From Streptomyces sp. T12 (GTDB lineage: Bacteria; Actinomycetota; Actinomycetes; Streptomycetales; Streptomycetaceae): a stretch of DNA of 64,000 nt. The stretch spans positions 4,340,001 to 4,404,000 of the forward strand of contig NZ_CP117866.1 of NCBI RefSeq assembly GCF_028736035.1. The letters run 5' to 3'. Every line of letters starts with the position of its first letter. Position 1 is the first letter of the stretch. Below are positions 18,137-26,652 of this stretch, one piece after another. The position numbers were made by a program, and so were the translations under genes. Under the pieces are notes generated by a model. That model ran no database searches. It was not told where the DNA came from and saw nothing but the letters and a program-made list of their open reading frames with translations.

Positions 18137-19080
18137 GACACCGGCTCCTTCAGTACGCGATCCACCGGCACCTCGGCCGTGACCGTCACCGCCGCCATGT
18201 CCAGGTCACCCGGGGACGGCATCACGCTGCCGGGGAGCTGCACGGCCGCCGCGCCGTGCGCGACGGCGGAGGCGAGCGCCTCGGGCCCGCTACCCCCGGC
18301 GATCAGAAAGCCGGCGAGGGAGGAGTCACCGGCGCCGACATTGCTGCGTACGACGTCCACGCGCGCGTCGGCGAACCAGGCGCCCGCGTCGTCCACCAGC
18401 AGCTGCCCGTCGGCGCCCAGGCTCGCGAGCACGGCGCGTGCGCCCATCTCGCGCAACTCCTCGGCCGCCTTCACCGCGTCACCCACGGTGGACAGGGGGC
18501 GCCCGACGGCCTCCGCGAGCTCCTCGGCGTTCGGCTTCACCACGTCGGGCCGCGCCCGCAGGGCTTCTAGGAGGGCGCGCCCGGAGGTGTCCAGCGCGAT
18601 CCGCGCGCCGCCCGCGTGCGCCCGGGCGACCACATCGGCGTACCAGGACGGAGCAAGACCGCGCGGCAGGCTGCCGCAGCAGGCGATCCAGTCGGCGTCG
18701 CGCGACTGCTCGCGGACCGTCTCCAGGAGCAGCTCCTGCTCGGCCGCGGACAGCTCGGGACCGGGCGCGTTGATCTTCGTCAGTACCCCGTCCGACTCCG
18801 CGAGCGCGATGTTCGAGCGGGTGGCCCCGGCGACCGGGACCGGCGCCACCTCGATGCCCTGAGCGTCGAGCAGGTCGGCGACGAGCGCGCCGGGCGCACC
18901 ACCCAGGGGCAGCACCGCGACCGTACGCTGCCCGGCGGCCGCAATCGCGCGCGAGACGTTCACGCCCTTGCCGCCCGGGTCCATGCGCTCGCCGGTGGCG
19001 CGTATGACCTCGCCACGGTCGAGGGACGGGACCTCGTAGGTGCGGTCCAGAGACGGGTTCGGGGTGACGGTGAGGATCAT
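18133..19080 (-). CDS. fruK: 1-phosphofructokinase
   Basis: Phosphorylates fructose-1-phosphate to fructose-1,6-bisphosphate, completing the PTS fructose route. PfkB family: MILTVTPNPSLDRTYEV at the start, GGKGVNVSRAIAAAG, and the C-terminal ATP/anion-hole motif NVGAGDSSLAGFL with the catalytic Asp. 315 aa. Its ATG overlaps the fruR stop by 4 nt (19077-19080), so the two are co-translated. Confidence 0.95.
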   Translation of the reverse strand: MILTVTPNPSLDRTYEVPSLDRGEVIRATGERMDPGGKGVNVSRAIAAAGQRTVAVLPLGGAPGALVADLLDAQGIEVAPVPVAGATRSNIALAESDGVLTKINAPGPELSAAEQELLLETVREQSRDADWIACCGSLPRGLAPSWYADVVARAHAGGARIALDTSGRALLEALRARPDVVKPNAEELAEAVGRPLSTVGDAVKAAEELREMGARAVLASLGADGQLLVDDAGAWFADARVDVVRSNVGAGDSSLAGFLIAGGSGPEALASAVAHGAAAVQLPGSVMPSPGDLDMAAVTVTAEVPVDRVLKEPVS

Positions 19081-19838
19081 GCGCGCACTACTTCCGTGCC
19101 GCCGCGCTCGATCGCGGTGGCGTCTTCGGGGCTCAGCCCGCTGTCGGTGATCAGCAGGTCCACGTCGCTCAGGTCACCGAAGCGGGCGAAGTGCTCCTGG
19201 CCGTGCTTGGAGGAGTCGGCGAGCAGCACCACACGGCGGGCCGCGGCCACGGCCGCGCGCTTGACCGCGGCCTCGGCGAGGTCGGGGGTGGTCAGACCGT
19301 GCTCGGCGGAGAAGCCGTTGGCCGCGACGAACAGGACGTCGGCGCGGATCTCGCCGTACGCCCGCAGCGCCCAGGCGTCCACGGCGGCGCGCGTACGGTG
19401 CCGTACGCGCCCCCCGACCAGGTGGAGCTGGATGCCGGGGTGGTCCGCGAGGCGGGCCGCGATGGGCAGGCTGTGCGTGACGACGGTGAGGGACGCCTCC
19501 AGCGGCAGCGCGGCGGCGAGGCGGGCCACCGTCGTACCGGCGTCGAGGATCACCGTGCCCTCGGTGGGCAGCTCGGCGAGGGCCGCCTTCGCGACGCGGT
19601 CCTTCTCGTCGGCCGCCGTCGACTCGCGCTCGGCGAGGTCCGGCTCGAAGTCCAGACGCCCGGCCGGGATCGCACCGCCGTGCACCCGGCGCAGGAGCCC
19701 CGCGCGATCGAGGGCCTTCAGATCCCGGCGGATCGTCTCCGCCGTCACCTGGAACTCCTCGGCCAGCGACAGGACGTCCACTCGGCCGCCGTCACGGGCG
19801 AGCCGGAGAATCTCCTGCTGCCGCTCCGGTGCGTACAT
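19077..19838 (-). CDS. fruR: DeoR-family repressor of the fructose genes
   Basis: Sugar-phosphate-responsive repressor. N-terminal DeoR helix-turn-helix (RQQEILRLARDGGRVDVLSLAEEFQVTAETIRRDLKALD is the expected segment in residues 5-43) and a C-terminal DeoRC effector domain with DAGTTVARLA and ADSSKHG. 253 aa. First gene of fruR-fruK-fruA; the effector is probably fructose-1-phosphate by analogy. The promoter lies upstream of 19838, near a 22-bp tandem repeat. Confidence 0.9.
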   Translation of the reverse strand: MYAPERQQEILRLARDGGRVDVLSLAEEFQVTAETIRRDLKALDRAGLLRRVHGGAIPAGRLDFEPDLAERESTAADEKDRVAKAALAELPTEGTVILDAGTTVARLAAALPLEASLTVVTHSLPIAARLADHPGIQLHLVGGRVRHRTRAAVDAWALRAYGEIRADVLFVAANGFSAEHGLTTPDLAEAAVKRAAVAAARRVVLLADSSKHGQEHFARFGDLSDVDLLITDSGLSPEDATAIERGGTEVVRA

Positions 19839-19935
19839 GTCCGTTCGCCTCCGAACTGTGCCCGAACTTGTGGTTTCGCTGGGAGGCTACGCCCGGATTT
19901 CCGGAAAGTAAACAGGTTCGGGCCCAATCGGGCAT

Positions 19936-20001
19936 GATCGGGCCTCTGGCGCGGAGGGATCGGGCTTCTGACGCAGGGGGATCCGGCTTCTGACATGGGG
20001 A
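19936..20001. repeat. Three tandem 22-bp repeats
   Basis: Units at 19936-19957, 19958-19979 and 19980-20001 share the pattern GATCsGGCyTCTGrCrygG. They lie between the fruR start (19838) and the terminator of the MFS gene (20019). Confidence 0.8.
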
Positions 20002-20018
20002 GATACGGAAACGACGAA

Positions 20019-20044
20019 GGGCCCGGCACCGAAGCGCCGGGCCC
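20019..20044 (-). terminator. Terminator of the MFS gene at 20073
   Basis: Nine-bp perfect stem GGGCCCGGC / GCCGGGCCC with an 8-nt loop, 29 nt downstream of the MFS stop on the minus strand. Confidence 0.75.
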
Positions 20045-20072
20045 CTCCCCCGCTCTCAGCCCACCAGTGCTC

Positions 20073-21641
20073 TCAGCCCACCAGCGCGGGCTCCTTCTCC
20101 GGCGTCGGCGACGGATCATCGGCCGCTCCCTCGATGTGCTGCGCCGGGCGCTTCGGCAGCGCGAACATCAGCAGGAAGATGGCGCCCATCACCACGGCCA
20201 CCCAGCCGAGCGCGTGCTGGAAACCGTCCGCGAAGGCCATGCCGGCTGCCGTGCGCTCCGCGCCCTCGGTCAGCCGGTCGTCGACGACCCCGAAGAAGAC
20301 CACCGAGACCAGGCCGAGGCCGAGCGCGTTGCCCATCTGCTGGACGGTGCTGATGAGGCCCGACGCCGAACCAGCGTGCTCGCGCGGCACGTCCGACAGG
20401 ATCGCGTCCGTCAGCGGGGCCACGATCAGGCCCATACCGACGCCCATGACGACCAGGGGCAGGGCCATCTGCCAGGGGGCGATGGACAGGCCGTAGCGGC
20501 CGGCCTCCCAGATGTAGAGCAGCACGCCGATCGCCATCACCAGCGCGCCCGCCTGGAGCACCTTGCGGCCGAAGCGCGGGACCAGCTTCTGGACGGACAT
20601 CCCGGCCGCCGTCGAGACGGCGATCGAGAACGGGATCCCGGTCAGACCGGCCTTCAGCGGGCTCCAGCCCAGACCGAACTGCATGTACAGCGTCCAGACC
20701 AGGAAGAAGATGCCGAGCGCCACACCGAAGACGGTCTGTACGGCGATACCGGCCGCGAAGCTCTTCACCTTGAACAGCGACAGTTCGACGAGCGGGGAGC
20801 CGTCGCGGGCCGCCTTCCGCCTCTCGTACGCCACCAGCGCCGCGAGGACGACGAGTGCGCCCGCCATCGACACGTACCCCCACAGCGGCCAGCCCAGCTC
20901 GCGGCCGCGGGTCAGCGGGTAGAGCAGCATCAGCAGGCCGAGCGTGACGAGGGCGACGCCGACGAGGTCGAGCTTCAGTGCCTTCGGCGCCTTGGACTCG
21001 GTGATGAAGCGACTGCCCAGGATCAGGCCCGCGATGCCGACCGGGAGGTTGATCAGGAAGATCGGGCGCCATTCGAGGCCGAAGAGGTTCCACTCCGTGA
21101 GGAGTGCGCCGAGGAGGGGGCCGGTGACCGCGCCGAGGCCGACCACCGCGCCGAACAGGCCGAAGACCTTGCCGCGTTCGTGCGCCGGGAAGGTGGCGTG
21201 CACGATCGACAGGACCTGCGGGACCATCAGCGCCGCCATCGTGCCCTGCAGGATGCGGGAGGCGACCAGCATCTCCGGGTTCGCGGCGAAGCCGCACAGG
21301 GCCGAGGCGAGGGTGAAGCCGCCGATGCCGATGAGGAACAGCCGCTTGCGGCCGTGGATGTCGCCCAGGCGGCCGCCGGTGATCAGGCCTGCGGCGAACG
21401 CGAGGGCGTAGCCGGCGGTGATCCACTGGATCTGGCTGAACGTCGCGCCGGCCTCACGCTGGATCGACGGGATCGCGACGTTGACGATCGTGACGTCGAC
21501 CAGGTCCATGAAGGCCGCGGTCATCACGATGGCCAGGGCGAACCACCGGCGGCGGTCTGCTGCTGCGGCGGCTGAGGTGGGCTGTGCGCCGGGGTTGGGC
21601 AGGGGTGCTGGTTCTGTCCCGGCTGAGGTCCTTGAGGTCAT
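20073..21641 (-). CDS. MFS drug transporter, DHA2 (14-helix) type
   Basis: Proton-driven exporter of 522 aa with about 14 membrane segments. Motifs: AFMDLVDVTIVNVAIPSIQ in helix 1, GRLGDIHGRKRLFLIG (motif A) and GAVVGLGAVTGPLLGALL (motif C, antiporter signature). Starts at ATG 21641, divergent from a WYL-domain regulator only 62 nt away, which probably controls it. Substrate unknown. Confidence 0.9.
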   Translation of the reverse strand: MTSRTSAGTEPAPLPNPGAQPTSAAAAADRRRWFALAIVMTAAFMDLVDVTIVNVAIPSIQREAGATFSQIQWITAGYALAFAAGLITGGRLGDIHGRKRLFLIGIGGFTLASALCGFAANPEMLVASRILQGTMAALMVPQVLSIVHATFPAHERGKVFGLFGAVVGLGAVTGPLLGALLTEWNLFGLEWRPIFLINLPVGIAGLILGSRFITESKAPKALKLDLVGVALVTLGLLMLLYPLTRGRELGWPLWGYVSMAGALVVLAALVAYERRKAARDGSPLVELSLFKVKSFAAGIAVQTVFGVALGIFFLVWTLYMQFGLGWSPLKAGLTGIPFSIAVSTAAGMSVQKLVPRFGRKVLQAGALVMAIGVLLYIWEAGRYGLSIAPWQMALPLVVMGVGMGLIVAPLTDAILSDVPREHAGSASGLISTVQQMGNALGLGLVSVVFFGVVDDRLTEGAERTAAGMAFADGFQHALGWVAVVMGAIFLLMFALPKRPAQHIEGAADDPSPTPEKEPALVG

Positions 21642-21703
21642 GGTGTGAAGCTATGCCTTGATTAGGTCAGATCGTGTCCTACTTCTACGGCATCCTCGGA
21701 TCC

Positions 21704-22684
21704 ATGACGACGGATACTCCGGCACGGCTCCTCACGCTCCTCTCTCTTCTTCAGACACCCCGCGAATGGCCCGGCGGCGAGCTTGCCGATCGGCTCGGGG
21801 TGTCCCGGCGCACGGTGCGGCGGGACGTCGACCGGCTGCGGGAGCTGGGGTATCCCGTGCAGGCGACCAAGGGGGCCGACGGTGGGTATCGGCTCGTGGC
21901 GGGCAAGGCGATGCCGCCGCTCGTTCTCGACGACGAGGAGGCCGTGGCCATCGCGGTCGGGCTGCGGGCCGGGGCCGGGCATGCGGTCGAGGGGGTGGAG
22001 GAGGCGTCCGTGCGGGCGCTGGCGAAACTGGAGCAGGTGCTGCCGGCGCGGTTGCGGCACCGGGTGACGACGCTTCAGGCCGCGACTACGCCGCTGATCA
22101 GTGGGGACGGGGCGAGTATCGCGCCCGAGACGCTGACCGTGATGGCGTCGAGTGTGGCGGGGCGGGAGCGGTTGCGGTTCGCGTATCGGGCAGGGGACGG
22201 GACGGAGTCGCGCCGCTTGACCGAGCCGTATCGGCTGGTGTCCACGGGGCGGCGCTGGTACCTCGTCGCGTACGACCTCGACCGGGGGGACTGGCGGACG
22301 TTCCGGGTCGACCGGGTGAGCGAGCCGTTCGCGACGGGGGCGCGGTTCGATCCGCGGGAGTTGCCGACGGGGAGTGCGGCGGAGTATCTGCGGCAGTCCA
22401 TGTGGCGGCGGCAGGAGACGTACGAGTTCTCGGTGACGTTCGAGGCGCCTGCGGAGTTTGTCGCGGCTCGCTTGCCTGGGTGGTTGGGGGCGCCGGAGGC
22501 GGTTGAGGGTGGGGGGCGGTGTCGGTTGCGGGGGTCCGTGGGGGACTCGGTGGAGTGGATGGCGGTGCGGTTGGCGATGGTGGACTGCGAGTTCGTGGTG
22601 GAGTCGCCGGAGGAACTGGTGCGGTGTGTGCGGGAGTTGGGGGGGCGGTTGAGTCGGGCGGGGGCGGGGGCCTCCGGCGGTTGA
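21704..22684 (+). CDS. YafY-type regulator with HTH and WYL domains
   Basis: DNA-binding transcription factor. N-terminal HTH_11 (LLTLLSLLQTPREWPGGELADRLGVSRRTVRRDVDRL within residues 7-45), GADGGYRLVAG beta wing, and a WYL ligand-sensing domain with RLTEPYRLVSTGRRWYLVAYD (the WYL variant reads WYLVAYD) and RTFRVDRV. 326 aa from ATG 21704; GTG 21674 is in frame but would leave almost no promoter for the divergent MFS gene. Likely local regulator of that MFS gene. Confidence 0.88.
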   Translation: MTTDTPARLLTLLSLLQTPREWPGGELADRLGVSRRTVRRDVDRLRELGYPVQATKGADGGYRLVAGKAMPPLVLDDEEAVAIAVGLRAGAGHAVEGVEEASVRALAKLEQVLPARLRHRVTTLQAATTPLISGDGASIAPETLTVMASSVAGRERLRFAYRAGDGTESRRLTEPYRLVSTGRRWYLVAYDLDRGDWRTFRVDRVSEPFATGARFDPRELPTGSAAEYLRQSMWRRQETYEFSVTFEAPAEFVAARLPGWLGAPEAVEGGGRCRLRGSVGDSVEWMAVRLAMVDCEFVVESPEELVRCVRELGGRLSRAGAGASGG

Positions 22685-22760
22685 GCGGGGATGCCTGCGG
22701 CGGCCTGTGCGGGTGGGGTGGGGGTTCGCGTAGCGCCTTGGGTTGTGTTGTGGGGCGGGG

Positions 22761-22859
22761 CGTGCCGGGGGGTGTCCGTCCTCGGTCGGGCGGTTGCCGT
22801 ACGTCAGTGGGGTGCCCTGCGTTGACGCCCGCCGCTGCGGGCGGACACCCCCCGGCACG
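22761..22859. terminator. Long stem-loop between convergent genes
   Basis: An 18-bp perfect inverted repeat (CGTGCCGGGGGGTGTCCG at 22761-22778; its complement at 22842-22859) separated by 63 nt, which itself contains a smaller GC stem (GCCCGC...GCGGGC). It lies between the stop of the WYL gene (22684) and that of the TetR gene (22914), a position for a two-way terminator. Confidence 0.6.
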
Positions 22860-22913
22860 TCCCCTTCCCGCCGTACGCGGGTGCTGCGCCGCGGGGGCAC
22901 CGGCCCAATGCCT

Positions 22914-23588
22914 TCACGCCGGGCGTGGGCGTGCCGTGATGTCCTCCCACGGGAAGTTCCTCAGTGCCGCCAGGTTGCGCATCGCCAGGGGGGCCGGGCC
23001 CTGCGGGCCCTGTGCGGGGGCGTCTCCCGCTGCCCAGGTTTCTACGGCCACGCGTACGGCGGCGGCTGCCACGGCTGCGGCGAAGCGGAGGGCGGGGGTG
23101 GGCTCGGCAACGTTGTCGCCCCTGCTTGCCAGTACCTCCGCCAGCCTTGTCTCCGCCTCATGGCACACCTCCGCCCACACCTTGCGCAGCGCGGGGCTCG
23201 TGTCGGCCAGGCGGACCAGTGTGCGGACCCACTCCCAGGAGGGTGAGGAGACGCCGGCGCCCGGGGTCAGGGTGTGGTGGGCCGCGTGTTCCAGGGCTTG
23301 GGGTACGGGTAGTTCCGGTGGGGCCGTGCGGACTGCTTCTGCCCAGCGGTCGGCGCCGGCCGCGTAGAGAGGGGCCACCGCCTCCTCCTTGGTGGCGAAG
23401 TAGCGGTAGAAGGTGCGCGGCGCTATGCCGGCCGCTTGGGCGATGTCCTCGGCGCGGGTGGCCCGTAGACCCTGCTTCACGAAGAGGGCGGCCGCGGCGC
23501 GGGCGATCTCCATGCGGGTCGCTGCCTTGCGTCGCTCCGTGAGGGACGGAGCGGCGGAGGGGTGGTGGGCGGGGGTGGGACTGCTCAC
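22914..23588 (-). CDS. TetR-family regulator beside hrdD
   Basis: N-terminal HTH: RRKAATRMEIARAAAALFV, then RATRAEDIAQAAGIAPRTFYRYFATKEE, a canonical TetR recognition helix. The C-terminal ligand domain is divergent. 224 aa from GTG 23588; the frame opens upstream to 23666 but that would run through a strong hairpin. Position next to the HrdD-like sigma gene matches a TetR regulator known in that place in Streptomyces coelicolor, where I recall effects on development; identity with it is inference. Confidence 0.85.
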   Translation of the reverse strand: MSSPTPAHHPSAAPSLTERRKAATRMEIARAAAALFVKQGLRATRAEDIAQAAGIAPRTFYRYFATKEEAVAPLYAAGADRWAEAVRTAPPELPVPQALEHAAHHTLTPGAGVSSPSWEWVRTLVRLADTSPALRKVWAEVCHEAETRLAEVLASRGDNVAEPTPALRFAAAVAAAAVRVAVETWAAGDAPAQGPQGPAPLAMRNLAALRNFPWEDITARPRPA

Positions 23589-23627
23589 GTTCGGCAGGCT
23601 ATGCCGATGTGGCACAATCTGCCATTC

Positions 23628-23668
23628 GGGTGGGCCACCCCGTGGTTCAGGTACGGGGTGGCCCACCC
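23628..23668. terminator. Strong hairpin upstream of the TetR gene
   Basis: Fourteen-bp perfect stem GGGTGGGCCACCCC / GGGGTGGCCCACCC with a 13-nt loop, 40 nt upstream of the TetR start. Being on the 5' side, it either ends readthrough from hrdD (same strand) or is an operator-like palindrome. Confidence 0.6.
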
Positions 23669-23989
23669 GTCTGCCTGCCCGGTGGCCGAAAAAGAGCCGG
23701 GCCCCGGCACCCAGGGGGGATGGGCGCCGAAGCCCGGCTCGGGGAGAGTCCCGGCGCCGGGGGGAGTGCGTCGGGACTTGGTCTGTCGGTGCTCGGTGTG
23801 GTCGTGGTCGGCTGGTGGGGCGCCGTGGTCCTTGTCCGGGGGGGCCTGAGGGCGGTCGCCTCAGGACCCGAACTCCCTTACCCGGAAGTCTTGTTCCCGG
23901 TGCCCCGCGCCTTGAAGCGGCGTTACATCGCCATGTTTGCGCGGTCTTTGGCCACCCGGCGTACGCGCCAGCACGGGTCGTACGCCCCC
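23669..23989. other. Non-coding spacer between TetR and hrdD genes
   Basis: About 320 nt with GC-rich self-complementary patches (around 23696-23765) and no reading frame with a credible start and protein-like composition. An open plus-strand frame exists but reads as low-complexity Gly/Arg/Val. Confidence 0.5.
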
Positions 23990-24009
23990 GCCCCTCGGGC
24001 CGGAGGGGC
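23990..24009 (-). terminator. hrdD terminator hairpin
   Basis: Seven-bp stem GCCCCTC / GAGGGGC with a 6-nt loop, abutting the hrdD stop codon (24009-24011). Confidence 0.6.
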
Positions 24010-25004
24010 TACGCGGCCGCGTCGAAGCCGGTGCTGCGGGCCAGCTTCTTCAACTCCAGCAGGGCGTGCTTCTCGATCTGGCGGATGCGTTCGCGCGTCA
24101 GGCCGTGCTCCTTGCCGACCTCGGTCAGGGTGCGCTCGCGGCCGTCCTCGATGCCGTAGCGCATCTTGATGATGGACGCCGTGCGCTGGTCCAGGCGGCC
24201 GATCAGGTCGTCCAGTTCCTCGCTGCGCAGGAGGGTGAGGACCGACTGCTCCGGGGAGACCGCGGACGTGTCCTCCAGCAGGTCGCCGAACTGGGTCTCG
24301 CCCTCGTCGTCCACCGCCATGTTCAGCGAGACCGGGTCGCGGGCCCAGTCCAGGACGTCAATCACGCGGTCCGGGTTCGAGCCGAGCTCGGCGGCGATCT
24401 CAGCGGGCTCCGGGTCGCGGCCGTGCTCGCGGTTGAACTCGCGCTGGACGCGGCGGATGCGGCCCAGCTCCTCGACCAGGTGGACGGGGAGGCGGATGGT
24501 GCGGGACTGGTCGGCTATCGAGCGCGTGATGGCCTGACGGATCCACCAGGTCGCGTACGTCGAGAACTTGAAGCCCTTGCGGTAGTCGAACTTCTCCACC
24601 GCGCGCACCAGGCCGGCGTTGCCCTCCTGGATCAGGTCGAGGAGGGGAAGGCCGCTGCGCGGGTAGCGGCGGGCCACCGCGACGACCAGGCGGAGGTTGG
24701 AGCGGATGAAGATGTCCTTGGCCCGCTCGCCCTCGGCGACCAGGGCCTCCAGCTCCTCGCGGGTGGCGTCCGCCCTGGCCTCCTCGCAGCCGTCGAGGAC
24801 CTGCCTTGCGAACACACCCGCCTCGATGATCTGCGACAGCTCGACCTCTTTGGCTGCGTCGAGCAGCGGCGTACGCGCGATCTCGTCGAGGTACATGCCG
24901 ACCAGGTCGCGGTCCGCGATCTCGCCGCCATGGGCGCGAACACTGCTTGCCGCGTCGGTCCCGCCAGTGGCGGACTGACGACGGGCGACGGCACGGGTTG
25001 CCAT
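24009..25004 (-). CDS. hrdD: RNA polymerase sigma factor, HrdD-like (group 2 sigma-70)
   Basis: Directs RNA polymerase to housekeeping-like promoters; non-essential relative of HrdB. 331 aa from ATG 25004 (MATRAVARRQS). Region 1.2 DLVGMYLDEIARTPLL, region 2 with NLRLVVAVARRYPRSGLPLLDLIQEGNAGLVRAVEKFDYRKGFKFSTYATWWIRQAI split over residues 130-190, region 3, and region 4.2 TLTEVGKEHGLTRERIRQIE. It lacks the long N-terminal extension of HrdB. Sequence matches HrdD from memory of S. coelicolor. Preceded by a SigR-type promoter at 25086-25113. Confidence 0.9.
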   Translation of the reverse strand: MATRAVARRQSATGGTDAASSVRAHGGEIADRDLVGMYLDEIARTPLLDAAKEVELSQIIEAGVFARQVLDGCEEARADATREELEALVAEGERAKDIFIRSNLRLVVAVARRYPRSGLPLLDLIQEGNAGLVRAVEKFDYRKGFKFSTYATWWIRQAITRSIADQSRTIRLPVHLVEELGRIRRVQREFNREHGRDPEPAEIAAELGSNPDRVIDVLDWARDPVSLNMAVDDEGETQFGDLLEDTSAVSPEQSVLTLLRSEELDDLIGRLDQRTASIIKMRYGIEDGRERTLTEVGKEHGLTRERIRQIEKHALLELKKLARSTGFDAAA

Positions 25005-25085
25005 GCGTGCTCCCTTGCGATGTGGGCTGGCGGGTGGTTCTTGAACGCTTGGGACTCTTCTCGAGTGCCCGCCGTTCGATGGAAA

Positions 25086-25113
25086 CAACGACTGGAATCA
25101 GGACAGAATTCCC
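25086..25113 (-). promoter_or_regulatory. SigR-type promoter for hrdD
   Basis: On the minus strand GGGAAT (25113-25108) is followed by exactly 18 nt and then GTTG (25089-25086), the GGAAT-N18-GTT consensus of the thiol-stress sigma factor SigR. It is about 82 nt upstream of the ATG. hrdD is a known SigR target in S. coelicolor, which supports the reading. Confidence 0.8.
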
Positions 25114-25173
25114 AACCCGCCCCCCTATTTTTCTGATCTTGCAGTACCCTGTCCGGCCACGCGAGGAGGCACG

Positions 25174-25704
25174 ATGTCGTCGGCACGTACAGAGGTGCAG
25201 GTCAGGCCAGGAGTCGAGAGTGACCTCGAAGCCCTCACCGACCTCTACAACCACTACGTACGTGAGACGCCCATCACATTCGATACCGCGGTCTTCACGC
25301 CGGAAGAGCGCCGCCCTTGGCTGCTCTCCCACCCTGAAGACGGCCCGCACCGGCTGATGGTTGCCGAGGAGGGCGGGCTCGGGGACGACTCACAGCGGAT
25401 TCTCGGCTACGCCACATCCAGCGCCTTCCGGGCGAAGCCCGCCTATGAGACCTCCGTCGAGGTCACGATCTACCTCGCGCCGGACGCCGGCCGGCGCGGC
25501 GTCGGCAGCCTCCTCTACGAGGCCCTCTTCGAGGCCCTGGCGGACGAGGACCTGCACCGCGCCTACGCCGGGATCGCCCTGCCGAACGAGGCGTCCGTGC
25601 GGCTGCACAAGCGGTTCGGGTTCCGGCACGTCGGCACGTATCGCGAGGTGGGCCGCAAGTTCGGCCGCTACTGGGACGTCGCCTGGTACGAGAAGGAGCT
25701 CTGA
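25174..25704 (+). CDS. GNAT N-acetyltransferase, phosphinothricin-acetyltransferase-like
   Basis: Transfers acetyl from acetyl-CoA to an amino group; closest recognisable relatives are the Pat/Bar enzymes that acetylate phosphinothricin or methionine sulfoximine. Features: VRPGVESDLEALTDLYNHYVRETPITFDT at the N-terminus, motif A LAPDAGRRGVGSLLYEALFE, and NEASVRLHKRFGFRHVGTYREVGRKFGRY near the end. 176 aa, usual length. Divergent from hrdD. Natural substrate unknown. Confidence 0.88.
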   Translation: MSSARTEVQVRPGVESDLEALTDLYNHYVRETPITFDTAVFTPEERRPWLLSHPEDGPHRLMVAEEGGLGDDSQRILGYATSSAFRAKPAYETSVEVTIYLAPDAGRRGVGSLLYEALFEALADEDLHRAYAGIALPNEASVRLHKRFGFRHVGTYREVGRKFGRYWDVAWYEKEL

Positions 25705-25754
25705 GCCTCACGAGAGGCCCAGCCCCGCAGCCGGACCGCACCGATCAGCAGCGA

Positions 25755-26540
25755 TCAGCCGAACTGCACCGACCGCTTCGCCAGCCCCATCCAGAACCCG
25801 TCGATCACCGACTTCTGCGCCGCCGGCTCACCGGCCGCGTCCGCCGCGCCCATCGTCACGAACAGCGGGGCGAAGTGCTCGGTGCGCGGGTGGGCGTAGC
25901 GGCCGGCCGGCGCCTTGTGGAGGAAGTCCAGCAGGGCGTCCCAGTCGCCGCTCTCCAGTGCCCGGCGGCCCCAGTCGTCGAACTCCACGGACCAGGCGGG
26001 GATGCCGCCCTGCCGCAGGGCGGCGAGGTTGTGGGTGAAGAAGCCGGAGCCGACGATCAGCACGCCCTCGTCGCGCAGCGGCGCCAGCTTGCGGCCGATC
26101 TCCATCAGCTTCACCGGGTCGAGGGTCGGCATGGAGACCTGCAGGACGGGGATGTCCGCCTCGGGGTACATCTCGACGAGCGGGACGTAGGCGCCGTGGT
26201 CGAGGCCGCGGTCGGGGGTGTCCTGCACGGGGATGCCGGGGGCGCGCAGCAGTTTCCGGACGGACTCGGCGAGTTGGGGCGCGCCGGGTGCCGCGTACGT
26301 CACCTTGTAGTAGTGCTCGGGGAATCCCCAGAAGTCGTAGACGAGAGGAACGGTCTCGGTGGCACCGATGGCGAGCGGGGCCTCCTCCCAGTGGGCGGAG
26401 ATCATGAGGATCGCCTTGGGGCGCGGCAGCCCGGCGGACCAGGCGGCGAGCTCGCCGGGCCAGATCGGGTCGTCCGCGAGGGGCGGGGCGCCGTGGCTGA
26501 GATAGAGAGCGGGCATGCGCTCCTGCGTGGCGGCGGACAT
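25755..26540 (-). CDS. Class III extradiol dioxygenase, LigB/YgiD (DODA) family
   Basis: Zn/Fe-dependent ring-opening dioxygenase family that includes 4,5-DOPA dioxygenase. Metal-binding motifs: LYLSHGAPPLADD near the N-terminus, ISAHWEEAP, YDFWGFPEHYYKVTY and DHGAYVPL. 261 aa from ATG 26540. Divergent from a MarR gene, with AT-rich palindromes between them, so it is probably repressed by MarR until a phenolic inducer binds. Confidence 0.88.
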   Translation of the reverse strand: MSAATQERMPALYLSHGAPPLADDPIWPGELAAWSAGLPRPKAILMISAHWEEAPLAIGATETVPLVYDFWGFPEHYYKVTYAAPGAPQLAESVRKLLRAPGIPVQDTPDRGLDHGAYVPLVEMYPEADIPVLQVSMPTLDPVKLMEIGRKLAPLRDEGVLIVGSGFFTHNLAALRQGGIPAWSVEFDDWGRRALESGDWDALLDFLHKAPAGRYAHPRTEHFAPLFVTMGAADAAGEPAAQKSVIDGFWMGLAKRSVQFG

Positions 26541-26572
26541 GGCGGCGACTCCCTCCGGAGACCTGAAGCGTT

Positions 26573-26636
26573 ATTTGCTTCAAATCTAAAGCTTCTCTAC
26601 TCAGAAGACGGTACGCCGCGGTAGTTAAAATTTCAA
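26573..26636. promoter_or_regulatory. Candidate MarR operators
   Basis: In an AT-rich island between the divergent dioxygenase and MarR genes are ATTTG-CTT-CAAAT (26573-26585, perfect 5-bp arms) and TTAAAATTTCAA (26625-26636, five of six pairs). The second overlaps the MarR ribosome site. Confidence 0.5.
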
Positions 26637-26652
26637 GGAGAGCTCTCGTACA

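Noticed and set aside
23609..24169. Plus-strand frame upstream of hrdD
   Set aside because: Begins inside a hairpin, has no ribosome site and overlaps the hrdD 3' end; low-complexity protein.
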